DNA of 28,913 nt from JBFHDX01 sp041584475 (GTDB taxonomy: Bacteria; Pseudomonadota; Alphaproteobacteria; UBA8366; JADFVY01), in the NCBI GenBank assembly GCA_041584475.1, contig JBFHDX010000040.1, positions 1 to 28,913 of the forward strand. Direction: 5' to 3'. The stretch's first letter is position 1. Every line of letters starts with the position of its first letter. Below are positions 7,483-15,035 of this stretch, in pieces. The translations under genes and the position numbers were made by a program. The notes under the pieces are model-generated. The model made no database searches. It saw only the letters and a list, made by a program, of their open reading frames with translations, and was not told where the DNA came from.

Positions 7483-8574
7483 ATGAAGATCGACGGCAGG
7501 CACTACCGCAGCATCTGGCCACACGCCGACGGGCGTTCGGTCGAGATCATCGACCAGACGCGCCTGCCGCACGAGTTCGCGGTGCTGCGGCTGACGACGA
7601 TGGCGGAGGCGGCGCACGCGATCCGCGTCATGCAGGTCCGTGGGGCCCCGCTGATCGGTGCCACCGCGGCGTACGGCGTGGCGCTGGCGATGCTCGCCGA
7701 TCCATCGGACGAAAACCTGGCCGAGGCGGCGCAGGTGCTGGCTGCGACGCGACCGACGGCGGTCAATCTCCGCTGGGCGCTCGACGGTATGCACAGGCTC
7801 CTGCAGCCGCTGCGCGCCGAGGCCCGGCCGCAAGCGGCGTGGGAGAGGGCAGCGGCGATCTGCGACGAGGATGTCGAGATCAACCGCGCGATCGGCGGCC
7901 ACGGGCTGACGCTGATCAGGGCGGTCGCCGAGCGGCAGCCGGACAGGCCGGTCAACATCCTGACGCATTGCAACGCAGGCTGGCTGGCGACGGTCGACTG
8001 GGGCACCGCCACCGCGCCGATCTACCTGGCGCACGACGAGGGCATCGACGTCCATGTCTGGGTCGACGAGACGCGGCCGCGCGTGCAGGGCGGGCTGACC
8101 GCCTGGGAACTCGGCCACCACGGCGTGCCGCACACCTACATCGCGGACAATGCCGGCGGCCATCTGCTGCAGCACGGCCGGGTCGACCTCGTGGTCACCG
8201 GGACCGACCGGGTCACCGCCAGCGGCGACGTCGCCAACAAGATCGGCACCTATCTGAAGGCGCTGGCGGCGCACGACAACGGTGTGCCGTTCTACGTCGC
8301 GCTGCCGTCGCCGACGATCGACTGGACCGTGCGGGACGGCGTCCGGGAGATCCCCATCGAGGAACGTGCTGCCGACGAGGTCGCGACGGTGACCGGGCGC
8401 GGCCCGGAGGGGGTGCCGACGACGGTCGCGGTGGTCCCGCCCGGAAGCGCGGTCGCGAACCCGGCGTTCGACGTGACGCCGGCGCGGCTGGTCACCGGCC
8501 TGATAACCGAGCGCGGCATCAGCGAGGCGACGTCCGAGGGGCTGCGCGCCCTGTTCCCGGACAAGGCGGCGTAA
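7483..8574 (+). CDS. mtnA: S-methyl-5-thioribose-1-phosphate isomerase (MtnA)
   Basis: 363 residues, full length for MtnA, of the eIF2B-like aldose-ketose isomerase fold. It converts methylthioribose-1-phosphate to methylthioribulose-1-phosphate in the methionine salvage pathway; some relatives act on 5-deoxyribose-1-phosphate. Family signatures are present: RGAPLIGATAAYG (53-65), THCNAG with catalytic Cys163, VDETRPRVQG, and GTDRV...GDVANKIGTY with catalytic Asp242. Those residues correspond closely to Cys160 and Asp240 of the Bacillus enzyme. The ribosome-binding site is weak, so translation may depend partly on coupling with the SDR that ends 27 bases upstream. No mtnB, mtnC, mtnD, mtnK or mtnP is in this window, so the rest of the pathway must be elsewhere or absent. 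Confidence 0.93.
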   Translation: MKIDGRHYRSIWPHADGRSVEIIDQTRLPHEFAVLRLTTMAEAAHAIRVMQVRGAPLIGATAAYGVALAMLADPSDENLAEAAQVLAATRPTAVNLRWALDGMHRLLQPLRAEARPQAAWERAAAICDEDVEINRAIGGHGLTLIRAVAERQPDRPVNILTHCNAGWLATVDWGTATAPIYLAHDEGIDVHVWVDETRPRVQGGLTAWELGHHGVPHTYIADNAGGHLLQHGRVDLVVTGTDRVTASGDVANKIGTYLKALAAHDNGVPFYVALPSPTIDWTVRDGVREIPIEERAADEVATVTGRGPEGVPTTVAVVPPGSAVANPAFDVTPARLVTGLITERGISEATSEGLRALFPDKAA

Positions 8575-8666
8575 TTTTAGCGCAATCCGGGGATGCAATG
8601 GCCGGCCGCTATCGCTAGAGTGCGGCCGAACCTGGACGAGCCATCCTGCAAAGCAAAGATCGGGAG

Positions 8667-9224
8667 ATGATTCCGTTGAAGAAATGGCTGATTTCGACCC
8701 TCGGGTTGACCCTGAACGCCGTCGCCGCCGGTAGCGGCAACGCGGCCGACCCGGAGAACACGCTCTATCTCGATCTCGAGAGCGGTCGCGTGGTGATCGA
8801 GTTGCTGCCCGACGTGGCCCCGAAACATGTTGCGCGGATCAAGGAACTGACGCGCGAAGGCTTCTACGACGGGGTGGTGTTCCATCGCGTCATCGAGGGC
8901 TTCATGGCGCAGACCGGTGATCCGACCGGCACCGGCATGGGCGGATCGGGAACCAACCTGGAGGCCGAATTCTCCAAAGTGCCGCACGTGCGGGGGACCG
9001 TTTCGATGGCGCGCGCGCGCGATCCGAACAGCGCCGACAGCCAGTTCTTCATCGTCTACACACCGGCGGGACACCTCAACGGTCAGTACACCGTGTGGGG
9101 TCAGGTCGTCTCGGGGATGGAGCATGTGGACGGCATCAAGAAGGGCTCGTCCGCGAACAACGGCATGGTGCAGGACCCGGATCGGATCGTCCGCATGCGC
9201 GTCGCCGCGGACGTCAAGGAATAG
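8667..9224 (+). CDS. Exported cyclophilin-type peptidyl-prolyl cis-trans isomerase
   Basis: 185 residues. The N-terminus (two Lys, a hydrophobic stretch to about residue 21, then GNAA before ADPEN) looks like a Sec signal peptide with cleavage near residues 26-27, which places the enzyme in the periplasm. The cyclophilin core shows FYDGVVFHRVI, FMAQTGDPTGTG, a GTVSMARA stretch, SQFFIVY and HLNGQYTVWGQV, containing the catalytic Arg of FHR and the substrate-pocket residues FMAQ. It should catalyse prolyl-bond isomerisation of envelope proteins. It lies 92 bases after mtnA, a gap with room for its own promoter, and ends 8 bases before the stop of the convergent Liv-type ATPase gene. Confidence 0.93.
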   Translation: MIPLKKWLISTLGLTLNAVAAGSGNAADPENTLYLDLESGRVVIELLPDVAPKHVARIKELTREGFYDGVVFHRVIEGFMAQTGDPTGTGMGGSGTNLEAEFSKVPHVRGTVSMARARDPNSADSQFFIVYTPAGHLNGQYTVWGQVVSGMEHVDGIKKGSSANNGMVQDPDRIVRMRVAADVKE

Positions 9225-9232
9225 CGGTCGGC

Positions 9233-9931
9233 CTAGCCACCCATCATGAGCGCCAGCAGCCGCTCGTCACCGGCGAGCGACTGCGCGGTGCCTTCGCTCT
9301 CGACCCGTCCGAGCCGCATCACCAGCGCGCGGTCGCAGGCGGCGAGCGCCGCCCGGGCGTTCTGTTCCGCGAGCAGCACGGCGGCGCCTTCCGCGGCGAT
9401 CCGGCGCAGCGCCGCGGTCACGGTTTGCAGCAGCGCCGGCGCCAGTCCGAGCGTCGGCTCGTCGACCAGCAGGAGCCCGGGCTCCGACATCAGGGCGCGG
9501 GCGATCGCGAGCATCTGCTGTTCACCCCCCGATAGCTGCCATGCCGCCGCGTGTCGTCGCTCGCCGAGTTGCGGAAACAGCTCGTACATCGCCGCCGCGC
9601 GGTCGCGGCGTTGCCGGGCCCCGGCGCGGCAGGCGACGAACAGGTTCTCCTCTGCGGTCATGCCGGCGAACACGCGTCGGCCTTCCGGCACGTAGCCGAT
9701 ACCGAGGCGCGCGCGGCGCTGCGGCGACAGCCCGGCCAGGGTGTGCCCGGCCGCCCGGATCTCGCCCTGCGTCGTGCCGGCGAGGCCGATGACCGCGTTC
9801 AGGACGGAGGACTTGCCGGCCCCGTTGGCGCCGATCAGCGCCACCACCTCGCCGGACGCGACCGACAGCGACAGCCCGGTCACCGCGCGCGTGGCGCCGT
9901 GCATCACCGAGAGGCCTTCGATCTCGAGCAC
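9233..9931 (-). CDS. Liv-type ABC transporter ATP-binding protein (LivF-like)
   Basis: 232-residue nucleotide-binding subunit, standard LivF length. Walker A GANGAGKS (34-41), signature LSGGEQQ (133-139), and Walker B LLLVDEPTLGL (from 153) are intact; the segment PEGRRVFAGMTAEENL is typical of LivF. It is the last gene of a four-gene operon and starts 4 bases after the stop of the fused permease-ATPase gene. Together with the second ATPase domain in that fusion it would form the heterodimeric motor. The operon is headed by a TPP riboswitch, so despite the Liv-type sequence the cargo is probably thiamin-related rather than a branched-chain amino acid. The stop lies only 8 bases from that of the convergent cyclophilin gene, with no terminator visible between them. 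Confidence 0.94.
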   Translation of the reverse strand: MLEIEGLSVMHGATRAVTGLSLSVASGEVVALIGANGAGKSSVLNAVIGLAGTTQGEIRAAGHTLAGLSPQRRARLGIGYVPEGRRVFAGMTAEENLFVACRAGARQRRDRAAAMYELFPQLGERRHAAAWQLSGGEQQMLAIARALMSEPGLLLVDEPTLGLAPALLQTVTAALRRIAAEGAAVLLAEQNARAALAACDRALVMRLGRVESEGTAQSLAGDERLLALMMGG

Positions 9932-9935
9932 GGCC

Positions 9936-11696
9936 TCAGCCCCCTGCCGGCGTCGTGGCGGGTACGCTGCCGAGCCAGGCGGCGATCACCGCCGGATCGC
10001 GACGGATGTCCGCCGCCGTTCCGTCGGCGATGATGCGGCCACGCTCGAGGCAGATCAGGCGTTCCGCCACGCCTTCGAGAAATTCGAGGTCGTGCTCGAC
10101 GACGATCAGCGTCAGCCCGTCGCCCGCGAGCGCCCGCAACAGCGCCGCCAGCTCCTGGCGTTCGGCGCCGGTCAGGCCGGCGGCCGGTTCGTCGAGCAGC
10201 AGCATCGACGGTCGGCCGATGAGGGCGCGCGCGATCTCGACCCGGCGGCGCAGCCCCGGGGGCAACGCGCCGCAGGGCTGCCACGGGTCGGCGCCGAGCC
10301 CGACCCGATCGAGCAGCGCCATCGCTTCGCCGTGCGCTAGCGCGAGGCTCGCGTCGCGCCAGCCGCGCCAGCGACCCGCCGCGACATTGTCGAGCACGCT
10401 GAGATCGTCGACCAGTTTGACACCCTGGAAGGTGCGGGCGATGCCGGCGGCGGCGATGAGGCCCGGACGCATGCCGGCGATGTCGCGCCCACCCCAGTCG
10501 ATGCGCCCGGAGTCCGGCCGCTCCGCTCCGGCGATGAGGTTCAGCAGCGTCGTCTTGCCCGATCCGTTCGCCCCGATGATGCCGATCGACGCACCCGGCG
10601 CAACCACGAGATCGACGCCGTCGATCGCCTCGACGCCTCCGAAATGCTTGACGAGCGCGCGGATTTCGAGCGCTGCCCGGGCCGGCCGGGGCGCGACGGC
10701 CCGCGCCGCGGGCGGCGCCGGCGGCGCTTCCGGGAACAGCCGCGCCCGCAACCGCCGCGCCGCGCCGATCAGGCCCCATGGTGCCGCAACGATCGTCGCC
10801 AGCAAGGCGACGCCGTAGGCCAGCAGATAGTACTTCTCGAGCGGCCGGAACCACTCCGGCAGGTGGATCAGCAGGATGGCGCCGAGGATCGCGCCGGCGG
10901 CACTCGTGCGGCCGCCGATGACGACGATGGCGAGCAGGGCGACCATGACCGGAAACTCGAGGACCTCGGGCGAGACGACGCGCACCGTGTGCACCTGGAG
11001 CGCCCCTGCCACGCCGCCATAGATCGCGCTCATCACGAAGGCGACGAGACGCAGCCGGCCGGCATCCAGCCCCGCCGCGTCCGCCGCCAGCGGCTGTTCG
11101 CGCAACAGCGCCAGCGCCGGGCCCGCCAGACCCCGTATCAGCCGCCGCGCCAGGAGCGCGCCGGCGGCGACGATGCTCCATACCAGCACCAGCATCGGCC
11201 AGCCACGGCCGACGCTCCAGCCGAACAGTTCGAGCGCCGGGATCCCGGCGATGCCGTTCGCGCCGCCGGTTACCGTCACCCAGTTGACGGCGAGCAGCAG
11301 GACGACCTGGGCGATGCCCAGCGTGGCCAGCGCGAAGTAATGCGACTGCAGGCGCAGCACCGGGAGCGCCACCGCGCAGGCGACGCCGGCCGTCACCAGG
11401 ATCGACGCGGGCAGCGTGATCTCGAACCCGGCGCCGGTGCGCACGGAGAGGATCCCGGCGACATAGGCGCCGATGCCGAAGAACGCGCCTTGGGCGAGCG
11501 AGAGCGCCCCGGCGTGGCCGAAGATGAACTGATAACCGAGCGCGGCCAGCGCATAGATGCCGGCGATGGTCAGCAGCCGCAGCGTGTAGGCATCGCCGCC
11601 GATCAGCGGCCAGGCGACCAGTGCCACCGTGCCGAGCGCGAGCGGCGCGTTGAGGTCGCGCCCGAGCCAGGCGGCGATGCGGGTAGCCGCGCTCAT
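9936..11696 (-). CDS. Fused Liv-type permease and ATP-binding protein (LivM-LivG fusion)
   Basis: 586-residue fusion of two normally separate subunits. Residues 1-315 form a LivM-type permease with about eight or more hydrophobic segments and the family motif FGHAGALSLAQGAFFGIGAY (59-78). A Pro/Ala-rich linker (about 318-342) joins it to a LivG-type ATPase with Walker A GANGSGKT (375-382) and Walker B MLLLDEPAAGL. The ABC signature reads LPPGLRRRVEIARAL, in which LPPG replaces the more common LSxGQ; degenerate signatures occur in LivG proteins. The start overlaps the stop of the LivH-like gene by 4 bases (ATGA), indicating translational coupling. LivM-LivG fusions are known in alphaproteobacteria. 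The cargo is inferred from the TPP riboswitch upstream. Confidence 0.93.
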   Translation of the reverse strand: MSAATRIAAWLGRDLNAPLALGTVALVAWPLIGGDAYTLRLLTIAGIYALAALGYQFIFGHAGALSLAQGAFFGIGAYVAGILSVRTGAGFEITLPASILVTAGVACAVALPVLRLQSHYFALATLGIAQVVLLLAVNWVTVTGGANGIAGIPALELFGWSVGRGWPMLVLVWSIVAAGALLARRLIRGLAGPALALLREQPLAADAAGLDAGRLRLVAFVMSAIYGGVAGALQVHTVRVVSPEVLEFPVMVALLAIVVIGGRTSAAGAILGAILLIHLPEWFRPLEKYYLLAYGVALLATIVAAPWGLIGAARRLRARLFPEAPPAPPAARAVAPRPARAALEIRALVKHFGGVEAIDGVDLVVAPGASIGIIGANGSGKTTLLNLIAGAERPDSGRIDWGGRDIAGMRPGLIAAAGIARTFQGVKLVDDLSVLDNVAAGRWRGWRDASLALAHGEAMALLDRVGLGADPWQPCGALPPGLRRRVEIARALIGRPSMLLLDEPAAGLTGAERQELAALLRALAGDGLTLIVVEHDLEFLEGVAERLICLERGRIIADGTAADIRRDPAVIAAWLGSVPATTPAGG

Positions 11697-12565
11697 GCGC
11701 GGCGGCCGACCGGCTCGCCGAACAGGCCCTGCGGCCGCACGACGAGAATGACGAGGAGCGCGCCATAGAGCAAGGCCATGGCGACGCTGTGGCCGGCCCA
11801 GGCGGCGACGATGGTCTCGAACAGCGCGACCAGCAGGGCGCCGGCCAGCGCCCCCCCGACCCGGCCCCAGCCGCCGATGACGACGGCGATGTATGCCTTG
11901 ACGATGAAATTGGTGCCGTCGGTCGGCGTCACGAAATACTGGTTGGCCAGCAACAGGCCGGCGGTCCCCGCGAGCGCCGCCGCGAGCGCGAACGTGAGCG
12001 CCACCATGGCGGCGACCGGCACGCCGAGCGCCGCTGCAACGGGGCGATCCTGGGCCGTCGCGCGCATCATGCGGCCGGCCTGGGTGCGGGCGAGGAAGAT
12101 GTGGACGGCGGTGACCAGAATCGCCGCGACTGCGACGATCGCCAGCGACTGATGGGCGACCACCAGCCCGAGAACCTTGAGGTGACCGCCGGCGATGACC
12201 GGCGGTACCGTGCGCGGCTCCGCACCGAACAGGCCGTTGAGGCCGTTCTGGATGATGATGCCGACGGCGATCGTGCTGATGAACACCGCGACCGGCGGCC
12301 GGTCGCGCAGCGGCCAGTAGGCGAGGGCGCAGACGACGAGCCCGACGGCGGCCATCAGCATGACGACGAGCGGCAGCAGGACGATTCCCGGCGCCGGGAC
12401 GAGCCCGGCGATCGCGACCGCGGCGAAGCCGCCGGCCGCCACCAGATCGCCCTGGGCGAAGTTGACCGCGCTGGTGGCGTTGAGGATGAGCACGAACCCC
12501 AGCGCGACGAGCGCGTACGCTGCGCCGAGGGCGAGTCCGTTTATCGCGAGTTGCAGAACGTCCAA
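11693..12565 (-). CDS. Liv-type ABC transporter permease (LivH-like)
   Basis: 290-residue integral membrane protein with about eight hydrophobic segments, standard LivH length. The N-terminus (LAINGLALGAAYALVALG) and the segment ATSAVNFAQGDLVAAGGF are characteristic LivH motifs. It pairs with the permease half of the fusion protein to form the transmembrane channel in the inner membrane. The gene starts 25 bases after the stop of the binding-protein gene and ends in a 4-base overlap with the permease-ATPase fusion. Substrate specificity of such importers lies mostly with the binding protein; the riboswitch at the head of the operon points to thiamin or one of its precursors. Confidence 0.93.
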   Translation of the reverse strand: MDVLQLAINGLALGAAYALVALGFVLILNATSAVNFAQGDLVAAGGFAAVAIAGLVPAPGIVLLPLVVMLMAAVGLVVCALAYWPLRDRPPVAVFISTIAVGIIIQNGLNGLFGAEPRTVPPVIAGGHLKVLGLVVAHQSLAIVAVAAILVTAVHIFLARTQAGRMMRATAQDRPVAAALGVPVAAMVALTFALAAALAGTAGLLLANQYFVTPTDGTNFIVKAYIAVVIGGWGRVGGALAGALLVALFETIVAAWAGHSVAMALLYGALLVILVVRPQGLFGEPVGRRA

Positions 12566-12590
12566 GGTCGGTCTCGCCGCATGGCCGCGA

Positions 12591-13724
12591 TCAGTTGGCC
12601 AAGTCGACCCCCTCGTAACGCTTCGCGATGCGCGGGACCCGGCTCTTGCCGTCGTAGCACACGATCACCGCGTCGTGCGCCATGTTGCCCCGCCCGTCGG
12701 AGCGATACGTCATGGCGAGGCCGGCGAAGTCGTGCGCCGCCAGCCAGTCGCGAACCGCGTGCGGCGACGAGGCGCCGTCGGCCAGCGCCGCGAGCACCAT
12801 GCGCGTGGCGTCGTACTGGGCGAGTGCGAAGGCATCCGGCTCGCTGCCGAAACGGCCGCGATAGGCGGCGACGAAGCGCTCCATCTCCGGCGAGCCCCCG
12901 GACACCGGCGAGGAGCCGCTCTCGGCGCAAACGTCGCGCAACTCCGCCGGCTCGAGCAGCGCGGCGGTGGTCGGCTGGTGCATCGCCGAGCCCGCGACGA
13001 CGGGAAGCGTGATGCCCAGCGCCCGGGCCTGGCGAACGAGAAGCGCGGTCGGCCCCGAATGCAGGTGCAGCACGAGCACGTCGGGCCCGGCATTCATCGC
13101 CTTGGTCAGCACCGGCGTCATGTCCTTGACCGAGACGTCGAGTCCCTCCTCGTACACCGCTGCGACGCCGAACGATCGAAACGTCGACGCCAGATGCCCG
13201 TGTCCGCTCTGCCCATAGGCGGTGGTCTGGTAAAGGATGGCCGGCCGCCGGGCACCCAGCTCCTCGACGACGAAGCGGCCATGCGCGACCTTGGTCACCG
13301 CGTCGCCGGGGAAGAAGCGGAAAATCCACGGATTCCCCATCTCGGTCAGCTTCGCGGTGCCCGAGATGGTGACGAGCGGCACCTCGTACTCCGCGGCCAG
13401 CGGCAGCATGGCGAGCATCTGCGTGCCGAGGATCGGGGCGACGATCGCCGCGACGCCCTCGTCGCGCAACGCGCGCTCCATCGCGTTCACCGCCACCTCG
13501 GGCGAGGTGCCGGTGTCGGCGACCTCGTAGCCGACGGCGACGCCCGCCGGCGGTGTCTCCAGCGCGAGGACGGCGCCGTTGCGCTGCGCCGTGCCTTCGA
13601 GCGAGAGGAACCCGGTGATCGGCACGAGTACGGGTATTCGCGGCGACGCGGCCAGCGCGGCCGCGGCCGAAAGGACGACAATAAGAAGCGCGGAAACCGC
13701 CCGACGGGGCGTACTGGTGTTCAT
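12591..13724 (-). CDS. Liv-type periplasmic substrate-binding protein under TPP riboswitch control
   Basis: 377-residue binding protein of the Peripla_BP_6 (LivK/leucine-binding) family. The N-terminus has basic residues, a hydrophobic run and LAASPRIPV, a Sec signal peptide cleaved near residues 25-27. Recognisable fold segments include VPITGFLSLEGTAQRNG, a VADTGTSPEVAVNAM stretch, IVAPILGTQ, VTISGTAKLTE, YGQSGHG and ALAQYDATRMV. I chose the ATG at 13724 because AGGGAGA lies 8 bases upstream; an in-frame ATG at 13748 lies inside the riboswitch aptamer and is not a plausible start. It is the first gene of the operon (binding protein, permease, permease-ATPase, ATPase). The TPP aptamer directly upstream implies that the ligand is thiamin, a thiamin phosphate, or a pyrimidine or thiazole precursor. 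That is inference; the fold alone would suggest an amino acid or related small polar compound. Confidence 0.9.
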   Translation of the reverse strand: MNTSTPRRAVSALLIVVLSAAAALAASPRIPVLVPITGFLSLEGTAQRNGAVLALETPPAGVAVGYEVADTGTSPEVAVNAMERALRDEGVAAIVAPILGTQMLAMLPLAAEYEVPLVTISGTAKLTEMGNPWIFRFFPGDAVTKVAHGRFVVEELGARRPAILYQTTAYGQSGHGHLASTFRSFGVAAVYEEGLDVSVKDMTPVLTKAMNAGPDVLVLHLHSGPTALLVRQARALGITLPVVAGSAMHQPTTAALLEPAELRDVCAESGSSPVSGGSPEMERFVAAYRGRFGSEPDAFALAQYDATRMVLAALADGASSPHAVRDWLAAHDFAGLAMTYRSDGRGNMAHDAVIVCYDGKSRVPRIAKRYEGVDLAN

Positions 13725-13732
13725 CGCTGTAT

Positions 13733-13829
13733 CTCCCTGCGCTGGCATGATCCAGATCAGGTTCGACGGGTCTGCTCTCAGCTCCCGCCTGCACCGCGAA
13801 GGCGGCGCGAGGGGAACACCCCGGTCCTG
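13733..13829 (-). promoter_or_regulatory. TPP (THI-box) riboswitch upstream of the Liv-type transporter operon
   Basis: Read on the minus strand, this region carries the conserved TPP aptamer elements in order: GGGGTG (start of P2/J regions), a variable P3/P3a hairpin of Gly/Cys-rich bases, GCTGAGAGCAGACCC, GAACCTGATCTGGATCATG, then CCAGCGCAGGGA. CTGAGA, ACCTGATCTGGAT, ATGCCAGCG and AGGGA are the most conserved parts of the family and are intact, with one change (CATGCC for the usual AATGCC). The final AGGGAGA doubles as the ribosome-binding site of the binding-protein gene, whose ATG is at 13724. Control is therefore most likely by sequestering translation initiation when TPP is abundant. 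No separate terminator is seen between aptamer and gene. Confidence 0.95.
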
Positions 13830-13950
13830 TATTCGAAAAGCAGCATGGGATGCCGCCTGCGGCTTGTCAATCTTCGGGGATCGGCGCTCGGTTGCGCGGC
13901 GCCGCCGGGACGGGCTATGTCATCCGTGGCATGGCAGCGCAGATGACTCG

Positions 13951-14946
13951 ATGACCGCCGCGGTGACGCGACGATGGGCCGGTCTGGCGTTCAAGGCGGC
14001 GGTGACCGTCGCCCTGATCGCGCTCGTCCTGCGTGGCGTCGATCTCGGCCTCGTCGGCGACCGCGTTGCCGGGTTGTCGCCGCTGGCCGCGATCCTGTCG
14101 ATTGCGCTGCTGATGCTGCACTGCCTCGTCGCCGGTTGGCGCTGGCGGATGATCATGCGCTTGTTCGGACCCCAATTGGCGTTGCCCAGAGCGGTCCGGT
14201 TGTTCTTCGAGGGCTACTTCTTCAACAATGCGCTGCCGTCGACGATCGGCGGCGACGCGGTAAGGATCTGGCGGGCCAGCGAATCGGGCCTGCCGCTCGA
14301 CGCCGGCATCAACGGCGTCGTGCTCGACCGCATCACCGGGCTCGCCGGGCTGTTCATCCTGGTCGCGCTCGGCCAGCCTCTGCTTTATGCGCGGGTTGGC
14401 GATCCGGCGACGCGCCTCGCCTTCGCGTTAATCCTGCTGGCCGGCGCCGCCGGCATCGCGGCGCTGATCCTCGTCCGGCTGCTGCCGCTTCGCCGGTTGC
14501 CGCGCCGCCTGCATGACGGCGTCGCGGCGCTGTCGGGCGCCGCCCACGCCGCGTTCCTGCGGCCGTCGGTCTCGTTGCCGGTGCTCGGCCTGTCGGTGCT
14601 CGTGCACGGGCTCATCGTGTTGTCGGTCTACGTGATCGCGCTCGGCCTCGGCGTCGATCTCGGGCTGTTCGGGTCGCTGGTGCTGGTGCCGGCGGTCATC
14701 CTGCTGTCGACCGTGCCGCTCGCGGTCGGCGGCTGGGGGCTGCGCGAGGGCCTGATGGTCGTCGCGCTCGGCCTCGCGGCGATCCCCGCCGACGCGGCGT
14801 TCAGCGTCTCGGTCCTGTTCGGCGTGGCGCAGATCGTGGCCAGCCTGCCGGGCGGCGTGGCCTGGCTGCTGGCGCGCGGCGGCGCCGTGCCTGCGTCGGT
14901 CACCTCGCGCGGGCCGGGCGACGGCGGATCGCCCGGCACGCCGTGA
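13951..14946 (+). CDS. Flippase-like integral membrane protein (UPF0104 / LPG synthase TM domain family)
   Basis: 331-residue inner-membrane protein with about eight hydrophobic segments over its whole length. Family motifs: WRWRMIMRLFG after the second segment, GYFFNNALPSTIGGDAVRIWR (about 89-109), DRITGLAGLF, and GGWGLREG near residue 265. These are the signatures of the YbhN/AglD-like family that includes the membrane half of lysylphosphatidylglycerol synthase; the soluble aminoacyl-transferase half of MprF is absent. Members are thought to move or modify lipid-linked compounds, but the substrate here cannot be told. The ATG at 13951 is chosen because the hydrophobic N-terminus follows directly. 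It is divergent from the riboswitch-controlled operon and convergent with the chemotaxis gene. Confidence 0.88.
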   Translation: MTAAVTRRWAGLAFKAAVTVALIALVLRGVDLGLVGDRVAGLSPLAAILSIALLMLHCLVAGWRWRMIMRLFGPQLALPRAVRLFFEGYFFNNALPSTIGGDAVRIWRASESGLPLDAGINGVVLDRITGLAGLFILVALGQPLLYARVGDPATRLAFALILLAGAAGIAALILVRLLPLRRLPRRLHDGVAALSGAAHAAFLRPSVSLPVLGLSVLVHGLIVLSVYVIALGLGVDLGLFGSLVLVPAVILLSTVPLAVGGWGLREGLMVVALGLAAIPADAAFSVSVLFGVAQIVASLPGGVAWLLARGGAVPASVTSRGPGDGGSPGTP

Positions 14947-14954
14947 AAAGAGAT

Positions 14955-14987
14955 GGGCGGACCGGTGCGGGGAGAACCGGTCCGCCC
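14955..14987 (-). terminator. Rho-independent terminator of the chemotaxis gene
   Basis: A 12-bp perfect stem (14955-14966 with 14976-14987) encloses a 9-base loop. On the minus strand it is followed by ATCTCTTTT, a U-rich tract, and it lies about 50 bases beyond the stop of the methyl-accepting chemotaxis gene. On the plus strand it sits 9 bases after the flippase-like gene but has no T-run, so it may help stop plus-strand transcripts without being a canonical terminator in that direction. Confidence 0.85.
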
Positions 14988-15035
14988 AACATCCACGCCT
15001 CCTTCGCGACGTCTGGGTGGGTGGGAACCAGACGA

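Noticed and set aside
6232..8598. 788-codon minus-strand open frame opposite the DUF6455-like, SDR and mtnA genes
   Set aside because: It spans three real genes and their gaps antisense, with Arg/Asp/Gln-rich shadow composition.
8603..8628. CGGCCGC/GCGGCCG inverted repeat between mtnA and the cyclophilin gene
   Set aside because: The stem is 7 bp with a 12-base loop and no T-tract; it is not strong enough to call a terminator or operator.
9904..11766. 620-codon minus-strand frame overlapping the permease-ATPase fusion
   Set aside because: It is an out-of-frame shadow on the same strand; the 586-codon frame carries all permease and ATPase motifs. Plus-strand frames at 10644-11768, 11789-13012 and 12360-13946 are likewise shadows.
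13725..13748. Earlier ATG for the Liv-type binding protein
   Set aside because: It lies in the conserved 3' part of the TPP aptamer. The downstream ATG at 13724 has an AGGGAGA at good spacing and starts directly at the signal peptide.
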